Below, in pieces: positions 19,661 to 30,845 of a stretch of DNA of 64,000 bases. Source of the DNA: Cytophagales bacterium (lineage in GTDB: Bacteria > Bacteroidota > Bacteroidia > Cytophagales > 172606-1); the NCBI GenBank assembly GCA_030448185.1, contig JAUJNL010000009.1, forward strand, positions 1-64,000. The letters are read 5' to 3'. A program made the position numbers and the translations under genes. How positions within the stretch are numbered: position 1 is the stretch's first letter; each line of letters opens with the position of its first letter. The notes beneath the pieces were generated by a model. That model did no database searches, was not told the origin of the DNA, and saw nothing but the letters and a program-made list of their open reading frames with translations.

Positions 19661-22533
19661 CTATTTCAATATCTGTACCCATCCCTTGATTTTTACTACT
19701 TCGTCTTGGCGGCGCAAACGGATAAATTTAACTTCGGCCAGGTAGTAATATACTCCATTCGATAGCTCCTCTCCACCACTTTCTCCATCGGCACCCAAGC
19801 GGCCATCCCAACGGACATTGATATTACGGTTTGACTCGAATACTTTTTACCCCAGCGGTTTACAATGGTGATATGCACTGACTCCACAAACCGTGGGCAA
19901 GGAACGCTTCAAACAAATCATTTTTTCCATCTGCATTAGGAGTCATTACGTTGGGCAATTCATAGTAAGGACAATTGTCCTTGCAGACCGTATTGCTGGG
20001 CCTACTTTCATTACCGCTGCGATCCACTGCCGTTACGTAATAGCAACCCGCAAATGAAGGCAGATTTTTATGAATATAGTTCATGGGCGGCATGGGTTGT
20101 GGACTTACAATGCTGTCAATCAAGACAAACGTTTCATTTTCACCCTCATACCGGCTATAGTAAATCCGGAATTTGACTACATCCTTATCGCATTTTTGTC
20201 CGCCGACCTGCTCGATAGGTCCAGTCCAGGCGGTTCTGGAAGGTAGTCTCATTACAAAACGCCTTTTGCTTTTCTCTGTCCTGGTCGCCACCTTCCCATT
20301 TGCTGCAATCCAAAGGATCAATGGCCAGCACCGGAGGGCAAGGCTTCAGGGTATCCAGCGGCGTTGAGCAGGCAAACTGCGAGAAGTTCTGTAGGGGAGA
20401 AGGTATCTTAGGTTCATTATAAGTACCAAAAGTCTCTATCTTGTAACAGTACACCGAATCCTGTTCTAAGCCTAGGCCTCCATTATTATCCGTGAAGCGG
20501 AAGGTACCCGTTGCGCCTACTCTTACATCGGCCAGGAACTCCCGCTGGTTATCGTCATTATTGCTGATCCGGTAGAGTTTATGCGTCTGGTTTGTGTTGT
20601 CCCAGGGCACATTGGCCTGCCAGGTCAGTTCGATGGCTTTGGGGCGAGGTGTTACCGTTAATCGTACACTCGAAGCGGTCTGCGAGGAATCCTTGAAGGC
20701 AAATTGATTACCCGTATAGAACAACAGTACATAGTTATACCCGTTAGCTACCGTGTTCAGATTAGTATCCGTAAAAGTAGTGTCAGTTGTAAAGCCTCTA
20801 TTATCAGTTTGTACTACTTTAATAGGGGTGCCGAAGTTCCGGCTGTTCAGGCCAGTTGCCCGGTACAATTCGTACTTGTAGGGACCAGGAAAGCCGTACG
20901 GTCGATTTCCAGCGGCTGCATCCATTCTACTCTGATCTGTCCGGCTCTTTCATCCGTTTTCTCTACGGATACTTTCGTAATCATAGGTGTTTCCAGCAGC
21001 AGACGGGCACAAACGGCATCGGAAGGGCGCTTTCCCCGCGAGCCGGAGGGGCAAACACGGCTCCAACACGGTAGCTGTACTGAATGCCGGTCTTCAGTCC
21101 TTTACCCTTATTGTCATCTCTGAAAGAAAACGCTTTAGCTGATACCCGTCCTACTTCCTCATACCCGGCGGGAGTGCGGTGTTACAAGGAGCAATGGTAT
21201 CCTGCGTACACACACACCTTACGCCAGATAATGATCTCGGAAGCATTAGGGCAGGTGTACGGGTCCCAGGTCAGAAGCATAGATTTACCCGATGGAGTAG
21301 CCTTCAACCCGGTTATCTTAGGCCCCACCACCCGGATGCGCCAGGTTTTAGTATCCGTGAGGCGGTCTTCCTTCCGTAAAGGAGGAGTAGGATCGTCCTC
21401 CGCCCGGAATACCACATCATAAGGCTGAGCCCGTACATGCTGGCAATCCGTCCTCCAGTTAAAAGTGCTGACGGCTGGCGAACTCCGATAAGCCGGATTG
21501 GCAAAGTTGGCAAACGGCGTTAGGGTAGCCCCCGGCTGATTCGGAAAAATGGCTCTGTCGGTAGAAAAAATGGCGCTTTCCGAGCCAATGCTGACTGGGT
21601 GCCGGTCAGGGTCCGTAGCCCTTATTTGTTTGGTGAGTACTGTTCCCGCAACCACACAGGTATCAGGTGGAACCTCCAGCTCCGGACGCTTATTCTTATT
21701 CTCCCGCACCACAATCTGCATATCCCGGCGTGCCTCGCCTACTAACGTGTAACCATTTATGCCTTTCCGCCATTCTTCCACCACGAACGCAACGTTGTAC
21801 AAACCGTAGTCTCGCGCGGGGATTTCTTGCCTCCCGGCGAGTCCCAGCAAAAGATCACCCGTCAGCGGGTTCATAGTGAATGTAGCCTCTCCCGTTCCGT
21901 TTTCGGGAGTGCCTGGTGGAGGACCTACTTTGTTAGGGGGCTGATAACCATCTACGGGAGTGGATCTCCTTTGAAAGGAACCACCAGGCGGTAAGCCAGA
22001 CTATCCCCATCGGAATCGAAAGCAGCCGGATTATGGCAAAATCGCTGCCCTACCGTAGCCAGGTCAACTGGGGATTCCGAAATACCACCGAGTTATTAAG
22101 CCCCCGTGAAGGATTCGTTGAGAAAGAAGTTTCGATATGAAAGGCCGTTTGCACCGACTGGATCATATTCAATACCCCATCATTCCGGTTCTGCTCGGTA
22201 AAGCTTACTATATAGTCTCCCGGAGTGTTGTATACGTGGGGAAAAGTATATACCAATCTTTCAATATCATTAGCTATTTCCTTTCCAATATCATTTCTTT
22301 TGCCTACATCCACTGTAGCGGTAGTACCATCCCCAAAGTCAAGCGTGGCATTCTGCTGATCCACCCCTTTCTTATCCCGGTACAGGATCAACGTAAAGAT
22401 ATAAGTCTTGCCAGTTGGGTCTTTAGGATCTCTCTCCACAGTAATCTCCCGGCCCGGAGGTGGGTGGCGTAAGCTTCGTTCGTAAAAAGCACAAAAAAGC
22501 GGCCAGTATAAGGAAGTAAAAAGCTAAACGCAT
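19661..22533 (-). pseudogene. T9SS type B sorting-domain (gliding-associated CTD) surface protein, fragmented by several frameshifts
   Basis: Start MRLAFYFLILAAFLCFL...AYATHLRAGEITVERDPKDPTG; PYYELPNVMTPNADGKNDLFEAF; ESVHITIVNRWGKKVF...; NGVYYYLAEVKFIRLRRQDEVVKIKGWVQILK at the end; pieces in all three frames. Confidence 0.85.
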
Positions 22534-22771
22534 ACGAAGAATTTAGATTGAATAAGCTGCTTTATATAACGAAAGATACGAGATAAAATAGTATTTGTAA
22601 CAGAGATTTAACTGCTACTTTATAATTAGGTTTTTGCAACAAGGGATAGTTTGTGAGCTCTCTTCACCCGGCAGCAAAACCGGACGTAAGTTTTATTCCC
22701 ATTTTTACTATAATGGTAACCGCCGCCAGGTAATATTCCTGCCGCTATGGTACCTTTTATATAGGGCAAGT

Positions 22772-22858
22772 GTTCATCCGCATTTATAATGCGGATGGGA
22801 GAACGGGGCATTTAAAATGCTCTTTTTTCCTGGTTCCGCATTATAAATGCGGAACAAC
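22772..22858. repeat. Three-hairpin repeat family B, copy 1
   Basis: GTTCATCCGCATTTATAATGCGGATGggagaacggGGCATTTAAAATGCtcttttttcctgGTTCCGCATTATAAATGCGGAACAAC. Confidence 0.85.
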
Positions 22859-22885
22859 TATGACGACTATGCTGATTGCGAATCA

Positions 22886-22938
22886 AAAACACGGCCCGGA
22901 CAAGAAGCACTATACACTTCTTTTCCGGGCCGTGTTTT
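22886..22938 (-). terminator. Rho-independent terminator downstream of def
   Basis: AAAACACGGCCCGGA (22886-22900) / TCCGGGCCGTGTTTT (22924-22938), T run on the minus strand. Confidence 0.8.
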
Positions 22939-22961
22939 CGAAAAGAGGAAACTTTTTCTTT

Positions 22962-23539
22962 TTACCGGATGCTGGCCCGCTTGTTGGTCAGAGTGAAAGC
23001 GCATCCGGTAATCAGCTCTTTACGTCGCCTTTGCTGATACCCGTCAGTCGGCTTTTGAGCAGCCGTTTTTTTCATGGCCGACAGGTGATCTACAAACAGA
23101 ACACCCTCAATATGGTCATATTCGTGCTGGATAATACGGGCTATAATGCCATCAAAGTCTTCGGTGTACTCATTCCACTCCGGGTCGAAGTAGTGCACCT
23201 TGATCCAGGCAGGGCGCAATACCTCAGCTCTCACCCCCGGAATACTCAGACAACCTTCCTCAAAGCCCCACTCTTCACCGGTTTCTTCCAGAATAGTTGG
23301 GTTTATAAAGGCTTTTTTACTCCCTGTGGGTTTTCCTCATTCTCATCCATCGGTTTACTATCTATCACAAACAGCCGGATGGACTGTCCGATCTGAGGCG
23401 CTGCCAACCCAACGCCGCTTGCTGTATACATCGTCTCAAACATATCTTCGACGAGTTGCTTTACATCCGTTCCTTTTTCAATAGCTAAAGCCCGCTTTTT
23501 CAGTACCGGGTCGCCATAAGCTACAATTGGGTAAATCAT
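22962..23539 (-). pseudogene. def: Peptide deformylase, frame broken about three times
   Basis: [75 protein letters not shown]; frame changes at ~23285, the A7 run at ~23070, and ~23020. Confidence 0.9.
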
Positions 23540-23712
23540 GTATGGTAGGTAAAGGAGTTAAAAGTTAAGAGAGAATAGTTAGTGATGGTAAATGATGAAT
23601 GCTAATGGGCTTTTGCTTTAATGGTTAAATTGTTATATGGCTATATTGTTAGACTCCTACTTTGAACCTTATCCTACTGTTTAACAATTGGGCAATTAAA
23701 CCATCCAACCAT

Positions 23713-24147
23713 TCAGCATTCAGAACTTATCACTACCCGCGGGGAGGCCATGAAGGATTGCAGAATGATAACCGCACTGATTTTATCTACGTTCCCCTTC
23801 TGCCGCCGGTCTCTTTTTTTCATGCCGCCGGTAATCATGGCTTGCAGGGCCATTTGTGAGGTAAATCGTTCATCCACGCGGTGTACAGGTACCTCCGGAA
23901 ACTGCTTTTGCAAACTCCGGGTAAAGGCTTCTACCTGGGGTGCAATGGCCGAAGGCGTACCATCCAGCTGCTTGGGCAAGCCGATCACAAACGCTTCTAC
24001 TGCTTCCTGCTCAGCGTATTTTTTCAGGTACCCTAGTACTTCATGAGACCGGACGGTATCCAGGCCGGTAGCAATAATTTTAAGCGGATCAGTTACAGCC
24101 AGGCCTGTCCGTTTCGTTCCGTAATCGATGGCTATAATCCTGCCCAT
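23713..24147 (-). CDS. ruvX: Putative Holliday junction resolvase RuvX/YqgF
   Basis: MGRIIAIDYGTKRTGLAVTDPLKIIATGLDTV; VHRVDERFTSQMA. Confidence 0.92.
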   Translation of the reverse strand: MGRIIAIDYGTKRTGLAVTDPLKIIATGLDTVRSHEVLGYLKKYAEQEAVEAFVIGLPKQLDGTPSAIAPQVEAFTRSLQKQFPEVPVHRVDERFTSQMALQAMITGGMKKRDRRQKGNVDKISAVIILQSFMASPRVVISSEC

Positions 24148-24313
24148 AGTTTTTACTGTTTCCGGTTGATAGTTTCCTGTTTTTAGTTTAGGGTTTACAG
24201 TCATGCCCAAACGTCGGACAAAATCTACCGGGGATGTATTCCGCAGGTATTAAATTGATAGCCAGAAACTAAAAACCAACAACCGGAAAGAAGAAACTGT
24301 AAACCGGCAACCC

Positions 24314-25054
24314 TTAATTCAGTTTTGCGGCCTGGCTTAATATTCCTTTTACTTCCCGCTCCAGCCGTAGCGCCTTAGGGAAAAGTACTTCATTTTCTAT
24401 CCGGGCATGCACCTGCAGTTCACGCTCAAAAGCCTGCAACTCCAGTAAAATTACTTTTAAATGCTGACTGGCCGAAGGCGTACAGGCATAATCATTGGTA
24501 ATCGTCCGCAACCCCTGCATTTCATCATCATGCGTATCGTGCTCCATGGCAAATCGCTGTACGGAGTGCTTTTCCATCCCAAAGTATAATTGCCCCTGAT
24601 TAACCCGTTTATACTTAGCCTGCTGCAGCAAGGCTATATACCGGAAGAAAGTGTCTTCTTCTTCATGAATATGACCAATGAAGTCCTCCACAAATAAGGG
24701 AAATACAATTTGCAGATCGCGGGCCAGAGGGGTACTGACCACATCCAGTTTTTCAATCAGCCGGACCACGTAAGGCAACTTACGGCGCACAAACAGGTAG
24801 TGGGTATGCTTCAGGTACTCGATGATAAGGTCTATAGGCAGATCATCCAGTGGAATCTGATTGTCCGTATTGATTCCGCCTACTGCCTCAAGGCTTTGGA
24901 CTACTTGCCTGACGTTGAGCCCTTTCTGAACACAAACCTGTTCCAGCGTATTTCCGGAGTACTCATAAAATTGAATACCCAGGTAGTAGAGCACGTAGGC
25001 ATACACGTAGTTCTCTTCAATAAGGTCCGTAATTTTCCGGCGAGTAATTTCCAC
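24314..25054 (-). CDS. Hemerythrin-domain protein (DUF542/RIC-like)
   Basis: GTG start; GLNVRQVVQSLEAVG; HIEYLKHTHYLFVRRKLPYV, FVEDFIGHIHEEEDTFFRYI, EHDTHDDEMQGLR, HARIENEVLFPKALRLE (His/Glu pattern). Confidence 0.8.
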   Translation of the reverse strand: MEITRRKITDLIEENYVYAYVLYYLGIQFYEYSGNTLEQVCVQKGLNVRQVVQSLEAVGGINTDNQIPLDDLPIDLIIEYLKHTHYLFVRRKLPYVVRLIEKLDVVSTPLARDLQIVFPLFVEDFIGHIHEEEDTFFRYIALLQQAKYKRVNQGQLYFGMEKHSVQRFAMEHDTHDDEMQGLRTITNDYACTPSASQHLKVILLELQAFERELQVHARIENEVLFPKALRLEREVKGILSQAAKLN

Positions 25055-25590
25055 TGGTATACAACGTTTAAGTAGTAATGCTAAATTGAAAATGTTAAAG
25101 GTTGAATAAAAGTGAAGCTTAGCCGTCTCCCGTGCATTGCTGCCCAATTACTTTTAGCACGCAACAATTAATTTAAAACTTACCATTCCCGGCTTGTATT
25201 CTTACAAAAATAAATATTTTACCAATATAAATCCATGCTGGTAATTACCGCGTTAAGTCCATCTAAAGCGGGAACTGTTTCTTTACCGGCTATTGTTTAA
25301 AATAAGCTATTAAAGTATATTTAAATTCCGTTCCTCCGATATAATAGAAAATTTTATTCTGGATATCTTAAATTGGTTGTGGGTTCAGGGTTTACTATAT
25401 AATTCGGTGTTTTTTTCTGTCATGTGGTAAAGATCTTCTCCGTAAAAACGAAGCAGGTTCCATCCGGAGAATATTTTTTCGAAAATGACGAAAGCCAGGA
25501 AAAGAATACCGTAAAACGCTAACCCTCTCCCCGGCAATAAGGTTTATCCGGGTGCTGTGAGTTATAAACGTCTAAATAAATTTTTATTCT

Positions 25591-27255
25591 GTGAGTCCGA
25601 TTGACAATTCCAAATTCTACGTCCGCCTGCCTTTATTACTGGGCATTGCCTTGGCAGGAGGTATTTTTATCGGTGCTACTATGTTTGGTGGCGGTAGTCC
25701 TCATTCGGTAGCCAAGGGATACCTGAAATTCAAAGAGATCCTGACGCTGATTGACCGTGATTACGTTGATACGGTCAACACCGAAGACCTGGTGGACTAT
25801 TCTATCGAGAAAATGCTTGAAAAGCTTGATCCGCATACTACCTACATCCCGTCTAAAGACATTCAGATGGCCCGTACCCAGCTGGAAAGCGATTTCGATG
25901 GCATTGGTATTGAGTTCAATATTTTTAAGGATACCGTCTATGTTATAGCACCATTCAATGGCGGTCCGGCCGAAACTGCCGGGCTGCGGGCCGGCGATAA
26001 GATCGTGCAGGTTGATGGCAAGACAATGGTGGGTACCGAGGTAGATAATGGAGCTGTTTTCAATAAGCTACGCGGCCCCCGCGGCTCTAAAGTGGAGGTA
26101 GGAGTAGTCCGGAAAAACTCAAAAGAAATACTCACCTTTACTATTACCCGTAACCGCATTCCGCAGTACTCCGTGGATGCCAGTTATATGATTGATGATA
26201 AAACGGGCTATATCAAGGTAAACCGCTTTGCATCCAATACGTACGAGGAATTCAAGAAGGCCATGGCTCACTTGAAAAAACAAGGGATGCAGCAGCTGAT
26301 GCTTGACCTGAGAGGAAACCCCGGTGGCTACATGGACCGGGCCACCAATATGGTTGACGAACTGATAGCCGGGGATAAACTCATTGTGTATACCGATGGG
26401 AAGGAGTCCCGGTACGATCAGAAAATAAAAGCATTCCAGCCCGGCATTTTTGAGAAAGGTCCCGTAATCGTGCTTCTTGATGAGGGTAGTGCCTCGGCCT
26501 CCGAAATTGTAGCCGGCGCCCTGCAGGATAATGACCGCGCCCTTATCGTAGGCCGCCGTTCTTTCGGCAAGGGTCTGGTACAGGCGCCCATCCCTTTGGA
26601 TGATGGTTCGGAACTGCGGTTGACCATTTCCCGGTATTATACGCCCAGTGGACGTAGTATTCAGAAGCCCTACACGCATGACGGCACGGAGGACTACAGC
26701 AAAGACGTGCTCAAACGGTATGAACACGGCGAATTCTTCAACCAGGATAGCATTAAATTTAACCCTGCGCTGAAGTATTACACCGGCAAACGCCGGGTTG
26801 TGTACGGTGGTGGTGGAATTATGCCTGACTATTTTGTATCGCTGGATACTTCGCACAACTCGAAATACCTCACCGACCTGATCAGCGAAAACGTGATCAG
26901 AGAGTATACGTTCAATTACTGGGCTGAACATAAGAAAGACTTCGAAAAGATGTCCTTTGCCGACTTCCGGCAGAAGTTTACGGTAAGTGATAAGATGCTT
27001 GACGAGATGACCAGTCTGGCAACTAAGTCAGGAGTGAAATTCCGGCAGGCTGAATATGACCGTTCCCGGGAGTTTATCCGTACCCAGATCAAAGCGTATC
27101 TGGCTAGAAGTGTCTGGCAGAGCAGCAAAAGTGGCCTGAATAATGAGTTCTACCAGGTAGCCGCGGAAAAAGATGCTATTTATCAGAAGGCACTTCAGCT
27201 ATTTGGCAAAGCGGCCGAGCTTGAAAGCGGCAAGCTGGCTACCAATAGCAGATAA
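25591..27255 (+). CDS. S41-family C-terminal processing peptidase
   Basis: GTG start; PDZ GLRAGDKIVQVDGKTMVGTEVD; LDLRGNPGGYMDRATNMVDELI; VIVLLDEGSASASEIVAGALQDNDRALIVGRRSFGKGLVQ. Confidence 0.93.
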   Translation: MSPIDNSKFYVRLPLLLGIALAGGIFIGATMFGGGSPHSVAKGYLKFKEILTLIDRDYVDTVNTEDLVDYSIEKMLEKLDPHTTYIPSKDIQMARTQLESDFDGIGIEFNIFKDTVYVIAPFNGGPAETAGLRAGDKIVQVDGKTMVGTEVDNGAVFNKLRGPRGSKVEVGVVRKNSKEILTFTITRNRIPQYSVDASYMIDDKTGYIKVNRFASNTYEEFKKAMAHLKKQGMQQLMLDLRGNPGGYMDRATNMVDELIAGDKLIVYTDGKESRYDQKIKAFQPGIFEKGPVIVLLDEGSASASEIVAGALQDNDRALIVGRRSFGKGLVQAPIPLDDGSELRLTISRYYTPSGRSIQKPYTHDGTEDYSKDVLKRYEHGEFFNQDSIKFNPALKYYTGKRRVVYGGGGIMPDYFVSLDTSHNSKYLTDLISENVIREYTFNYWAEHKKDFEKMSFADFRQKFTVSDKMLDEMTSLATKSGVKFRQAEYDRSREFIRTQIKAYLARSVWQSSKSGLNNEFYQVAAEKDAIYQKALQLFGKAAELESGKLATNSR

Positions 27256-27402
27256 GGCAGATACGTAATACATTTATAACAAAAGCTGGCTAAATCCGCC
27301 GGCTTTTGTCTATTTATAGTTCTTCTACTTACAAATTGTACAATAAAGAATAGACGTTCTTGGCTTTCCTACTTTCTTTTTTATCTCTTACATTCTTCTG
27401 AG

Positions 27403-27590
27403 AGGCATGTTACTTTCGTTAGCTTCGCTGATCCCTAAAGGGATTGTCATTGCTACAAAGAAAGTAACCAAAGAAAAAATCTAGGCATAAAAACGCTTCC
27501 CCGCTGCTGCCTTACGCTCACCCCGCTTTTGCCAAAACAGGCGAACTCCGCTTCGCTACGGTTCTGCCGGGCCTTTCCGCTCATGGAATT
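27403..27590. repeat. Dispersed repeat family C, copy 1
   Basis: ggcatgttacttt...gtcattgctacaaagaaagtaacc...tctaggc...acgcttccccgct...ctcaccccgcttttgcc...aggcgaactccgcttcgctacggttct; second copy at 41817-42056. Confidence 0.75.
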
Positions 27591-27859
27591 TTTGTTTTTT
27601 ATTTTTCATTCTTCTCCCCTTACTTTCCCAATTAGCCCTATTACTAGTGTATTAGTGGCAAAATCAGCCTGCCAGTCGGGACGCCAACGGTATACTGCCA
27701 CAATACGGATATCCGGGTCGGTCTGGTAATTTTCGTCAATAATAGGGGTAATACAATAAAGTACTTTACCATGCGGGTAGCAATTAATCAGGTACCTGAG
27801 TCAGCGCATCAATTTCTATAAACTTTTAAACTATTAATGTATGAATGGAAATCGGACGC

Positions 27860-29314
27860 CTACACCATTCCAAGCCACTTCCTAAAATTCTCATTCTCCT
27901 CCCCCAAAACAATCCGAATGGCGATATTACCAGGGTTTTCGGGTAGGGGTGCTGCTTCCAGTCGGCAACCAATATAGGCTAAAGCTTCTGCCAAGCGTTC
28001 CTGCATGGGGACTATACCGGTGATACATTCGTCAAAATAATTCTGTAAGGACTTTCCAGCCACTTCTTCGGCAAGCTGCACGTAATCTTCGTGGGAATAT
28101 CCAATACCCCGCTTGCCGAAGCGTTCCCACAGGAGCTGTACAATGTTGTCCAGTGATCGTTGGTTTCTGGTTTCTTTTCTGATTTCCATATCTAAAATCA
28201 GGGCGGCAAGGGCGCCTTTGTGATAGATGGATACCTTCCGTCCTGGTACGCCGGAGGTATAGCCGTCCAGCCAGAGATCGAAAGACGATTGGGTAAGCGA
28301 AAGAGCAGCCGTATTGCTTAGCATAAAATGCCGGTTAAAGGTCCGGGTCAGCTCTGCCAGAAATTGTTCCGGGGTGAAAAAGCCCGAACGGGCCAAGAAC
28401 AAGTCGCCGTAATACGTAGTAAGTCCCTCAGCCACGTAACCCGTCGGGAAATAGTTTTCACGAGTAAAATCGTAGGGCAGCAACTCCGCCGGACGGATTC
28501 GGATCACGTTCCAGACGTGGAACAGCTCATGCGATGCCAGCCCGATTAGTTCGGGATAAAGTTCGGCAGGTATCTTTTCGGTAGGGCCTAAGGTTATTAC
28601 CGTAGAGTTCCAGTGTTCTACGCCGTGGTAATGCTGGAAAGGCAGCGCCTGCAACAGGAAATGGTACTCCGGGTCGGGGAAGCCACCCATCATATTGATC
28701 TGTACCTGCGTAAAATTCCGGAAGTCATTCACCACTTTTTCCCAATCCAAAGCCGCTTGGCCCTGAATCCAGATGTGAAAAGTGGAATGGCTTACCTGAT
28801 AGAACTGATGCCTGAGAGAAGCACTTGAAAATAACGGACTATCAATCAAGCGGTAATAATTAACCGCCCTAAGCACGTGTGGTTCAGGTTGCGGTAATCC
28901 GCAGGCGATCTGATAATCACTGGGCAGCTTCAACACTACCTCACAGGCCTCTTCCAGGTACCCTTCGGCGTATAGGAGGCAATTAATGAAGTTGATATAT
29001 ACCTGGCTCTCATCCACCCAGGAGCCTCCCGCATCCATTTGCCGGGCATAATATCCGTAACGGACCTTTACTTCTGAGGCACCATTCAGATGTACCCGCC
29101 AGCGGTCTTTGGTAATTTTCTCAAAAGCAAGGGAATTGCACTTCTGCCCGAAACTTTCCAAATGGAGCAGGTTCTTCGCGAAATTAGCCAGTTGATACCG
29201 GCCTGGCCGCGAGGCTGGCATTTGCAGTTCGAGAGTCGGAGTATCAATATTTTTGACGGTTAATTCAATGTGCAATATTCCCTTAGCTGGTTCGGGAGTA
29301 ATGGTATAATGCAT
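27860..29314 (-). CDS. M61-family peptidase (glycyl aminopeptidase-like, no C-terminal PDZ seen)
   Basis: LIGLASHELFHVWNVIRIRPAELLPYDFTRENYFPTGYVAEGLTTYYGDL (HExxH-like HELFH). Confidence 0.9.
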   Translation of the reverse strand: MHYTITPEPAKGILHIELTVKNIDTPTLELQMPASRPGRYQLANFAKNLLHLESFGQKCNSLAFEKITKDRWRVHLNGASEVKVRYGYYARQMDAGGSWVDESQVYINFINCLLYAEGYLEEACEVVLKLPSDYQIACGLPQPEPHVLRAVNYYRLIDSPLFSSASLRHQFYQVSHSTFHIWIQGQAALDWEKVVNDFRNFTQVQINMMGGFPDPEYHFLLQALPFQHYHGVEHWNSTVITLGPTEKIPAELYPELIGLASHELFHVWNVIRIRPAELLPYDFTRENYFPTGYVAEGLTTYYGDLFLARSGFFTPEQFLAELTRTFNRHFMLSNTAALSLTQSSFDLWLDGYTSGVPGRKVSIYHKGALAALILDMEIRKETRNQRSLDNIVQLLWERFGKRGIGYSHEDYVQLAEEVAGKSLQNYFDECITGIVPMQERLAEALAYIGCRLEAAPLPENPGNIAIRIVLGEENENFRKWLGMV

Positions 29315-29424
29315 TGTGTAATGGTAGATTAGTCATTGGCCAATGGTCAGTAGTCACCTTCCTTTGACATTTGATATTAGCTTCGCTGAGAATAGTTCCT
29401 TGTTCGATATTCGAAATTAGTTCT

Positions 29425-29494
29425 GGGTCAATGGTCAGTAGTCATTGGTAAAAGGGCACTAAGGTCAACACTAATGACTACTGACCATTGACCC
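29425..29494. repeat. 22-bp perfect inverted repeat at the 3' side of nuoD
   Basis: GGGTCAATGGTCAGTAGTCATT (29425-29446) / AATGACTACTGACCATTGACCC (29473-29494). Confidence 0.85.
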
Positions 29495-29499
29495 AATGA

Positions 29500-30756
29500 C
29501 TACCGGTCTACCTCCCCCATCACCAGATCCAGGGAACCAATTACGGCGATCAAATCAGCAATCATGCCGCCGCGGGCCATTTCGGCAATGGCCGACAGGT
29601 TATGAAAAGAACATGACCGGGCCCGACACCGGAATGGAATATCACTCTTACCCTCCGGGTCCGTGCGGAAAAAGAAGCCCAGTTCGCCTTTGGAGGTTTC
29701 GCCCCGGATGTAGAAATCCATGGATTTAGGCCGGATCTTTTTCGGAACTAATGCTTGCGGATTAAAATCCGGGGTTCGCTTCAGATCGCCTTGCAGCCGG
29801 TCTAAGCACTGTTCGGTTATTTTCAGCGATTCGTAGCATTCCAGTACCCGCACATTGTTCCGGTCCCAGCAGTCACCCAGCGTACCCATTTCCCCCGTAC
29901 CTACCGGAATATCAAAATCCAGTTCGGGATACACAGAATAATTATCCACCCGCCGCAGGTCGAAGCGAAGGCCGGAGCCGCGTAAAACGGGGCCGGTACA
30001 GCCGTAGTCAATGGCTACCGGCAAAGGCAGCACGCCTACATTGGCGGTACGCTGCACAAAAATCTTATTCTCAATGACTAGTTGCTGTAACTCAGCCAGT
30101 TTGGGCTTCAGGTAGCCGGTAAACTCCCGGCAACGTTCTTCAAATCCTACGGGCAGGTCATAGTACAAGCCGCCGATCCAGATGTAGTTATAGAGCATCC
30201 GGGCCCCACAAAGCCATTCGAGTAGCCGCTGAATATGTTCCCGGTCCCGCATTAACCATAGGAAAGGGGTATAAGCGCCAATATCCAGGGCGTAGGTACC
30301 AATGGCAATAAAGTGTGAAGCAATACGGTTCAGTTCGGCCACCAGTACCCGGATATATTCGACCCGTTTAGGAATGTCTTTGTCAATTCCCAGCATTCGT
30401 TCTACGCCCATCGCCCAGATGTGTTCGCAGTTCATGGCCGCTAGGTAATCGAGGCGGTCTACGTAGGGAATAGCCTGGTTATAGGGAACGGACTCTGCAT
30501 GCTTTTCGAAGCAGCGGTGCAGATAACCTACATGCGGAATCACATCTACAATCAATTCGCCGTCTGTGATTACTTCCAGCCGCAGTACGCCGTGCGTAGA
30601 CGGATGCTGCGGCCCCACGTTCAAGATCATTTCCTCCCTTTTCAGGTCTTCGGGACGGTACTTATTAGGCTCAGAACGGACAAAATGATCGGGTGAATAT
30701 TGGTATTGAATGCTGGGCATGGGTTGGTGTAGCGGTTGACGGGTAGTTTGTGGCAA
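29500..30756 (-). CDS. nuoD: NADH-quinone oxidoreductase subunit D
   Basis: MILNVGPQHPSTHGVLRLEVITDGELIVDVIPHVGYLHRCFEKHAE; C-term DLIAVIGSLDLVMGEVDR. Confidence 0.96.
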   Translation of the reverse strand: MPQTTRQPLHQPMPSIQYQYSPDHFVRSEPNKYRPEDLKREEMILNVGPQHPSTHGVLRLEVITDGELIVDVIPHVGYLHRCFEKHAESVPYNQAIPYVDRLDYLAAMNCEHIWAMGVERMLGIDKDIPKRVEYIRVLVAELNRIASHFIAIGTYALDIGAYTPFLWLMRDREHIQRLLEWLCGARMLYNYIWIGGLYYDLPVGFEERCREFTGYLKPKLAELQQLVIENKIFVQRTANVGVLPLPVAIDYGCTGPVLRGSGLRFDLRRVDNYSVYPELDFDIPVGTGEMGTLGDCWDRNNVRVLECYESLKITEQCLDRLQGDLKRTPDFNPQALVPKKIRPKSMDFYIRGETSKGELGFFFRTDPEGKSDIPFRCRARSCSFHNLSAIAEMARGGMIADLIAVIGSLDLVMGEVDR

Positions 30757-30845
30757 TTAGCCGTTGGGTTTTTAAGGAAAATGCCTGGGGTAGTGAAAGT
30801 GTTTTAGGTTTATAGAAATGAAGCCTATAGCAGTACCTATTTCTC

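Noticed and set aside
26119-26931. Long antisense ORF (270 aa) inside the S41 peptidase gene
   Set aside because: Lies fully opposite a well-supported CDS; no recognisable domain; expected shadow ORF in GC-biased codons
27640-27800. Minus-strand fragment GKVLYCITPIIDENYQTDPDIRIVAVYRWRPDWQADFAT
   Set aside because: May be a gene remnant, but I cannot assign a family and it lacks a start and a full ORF
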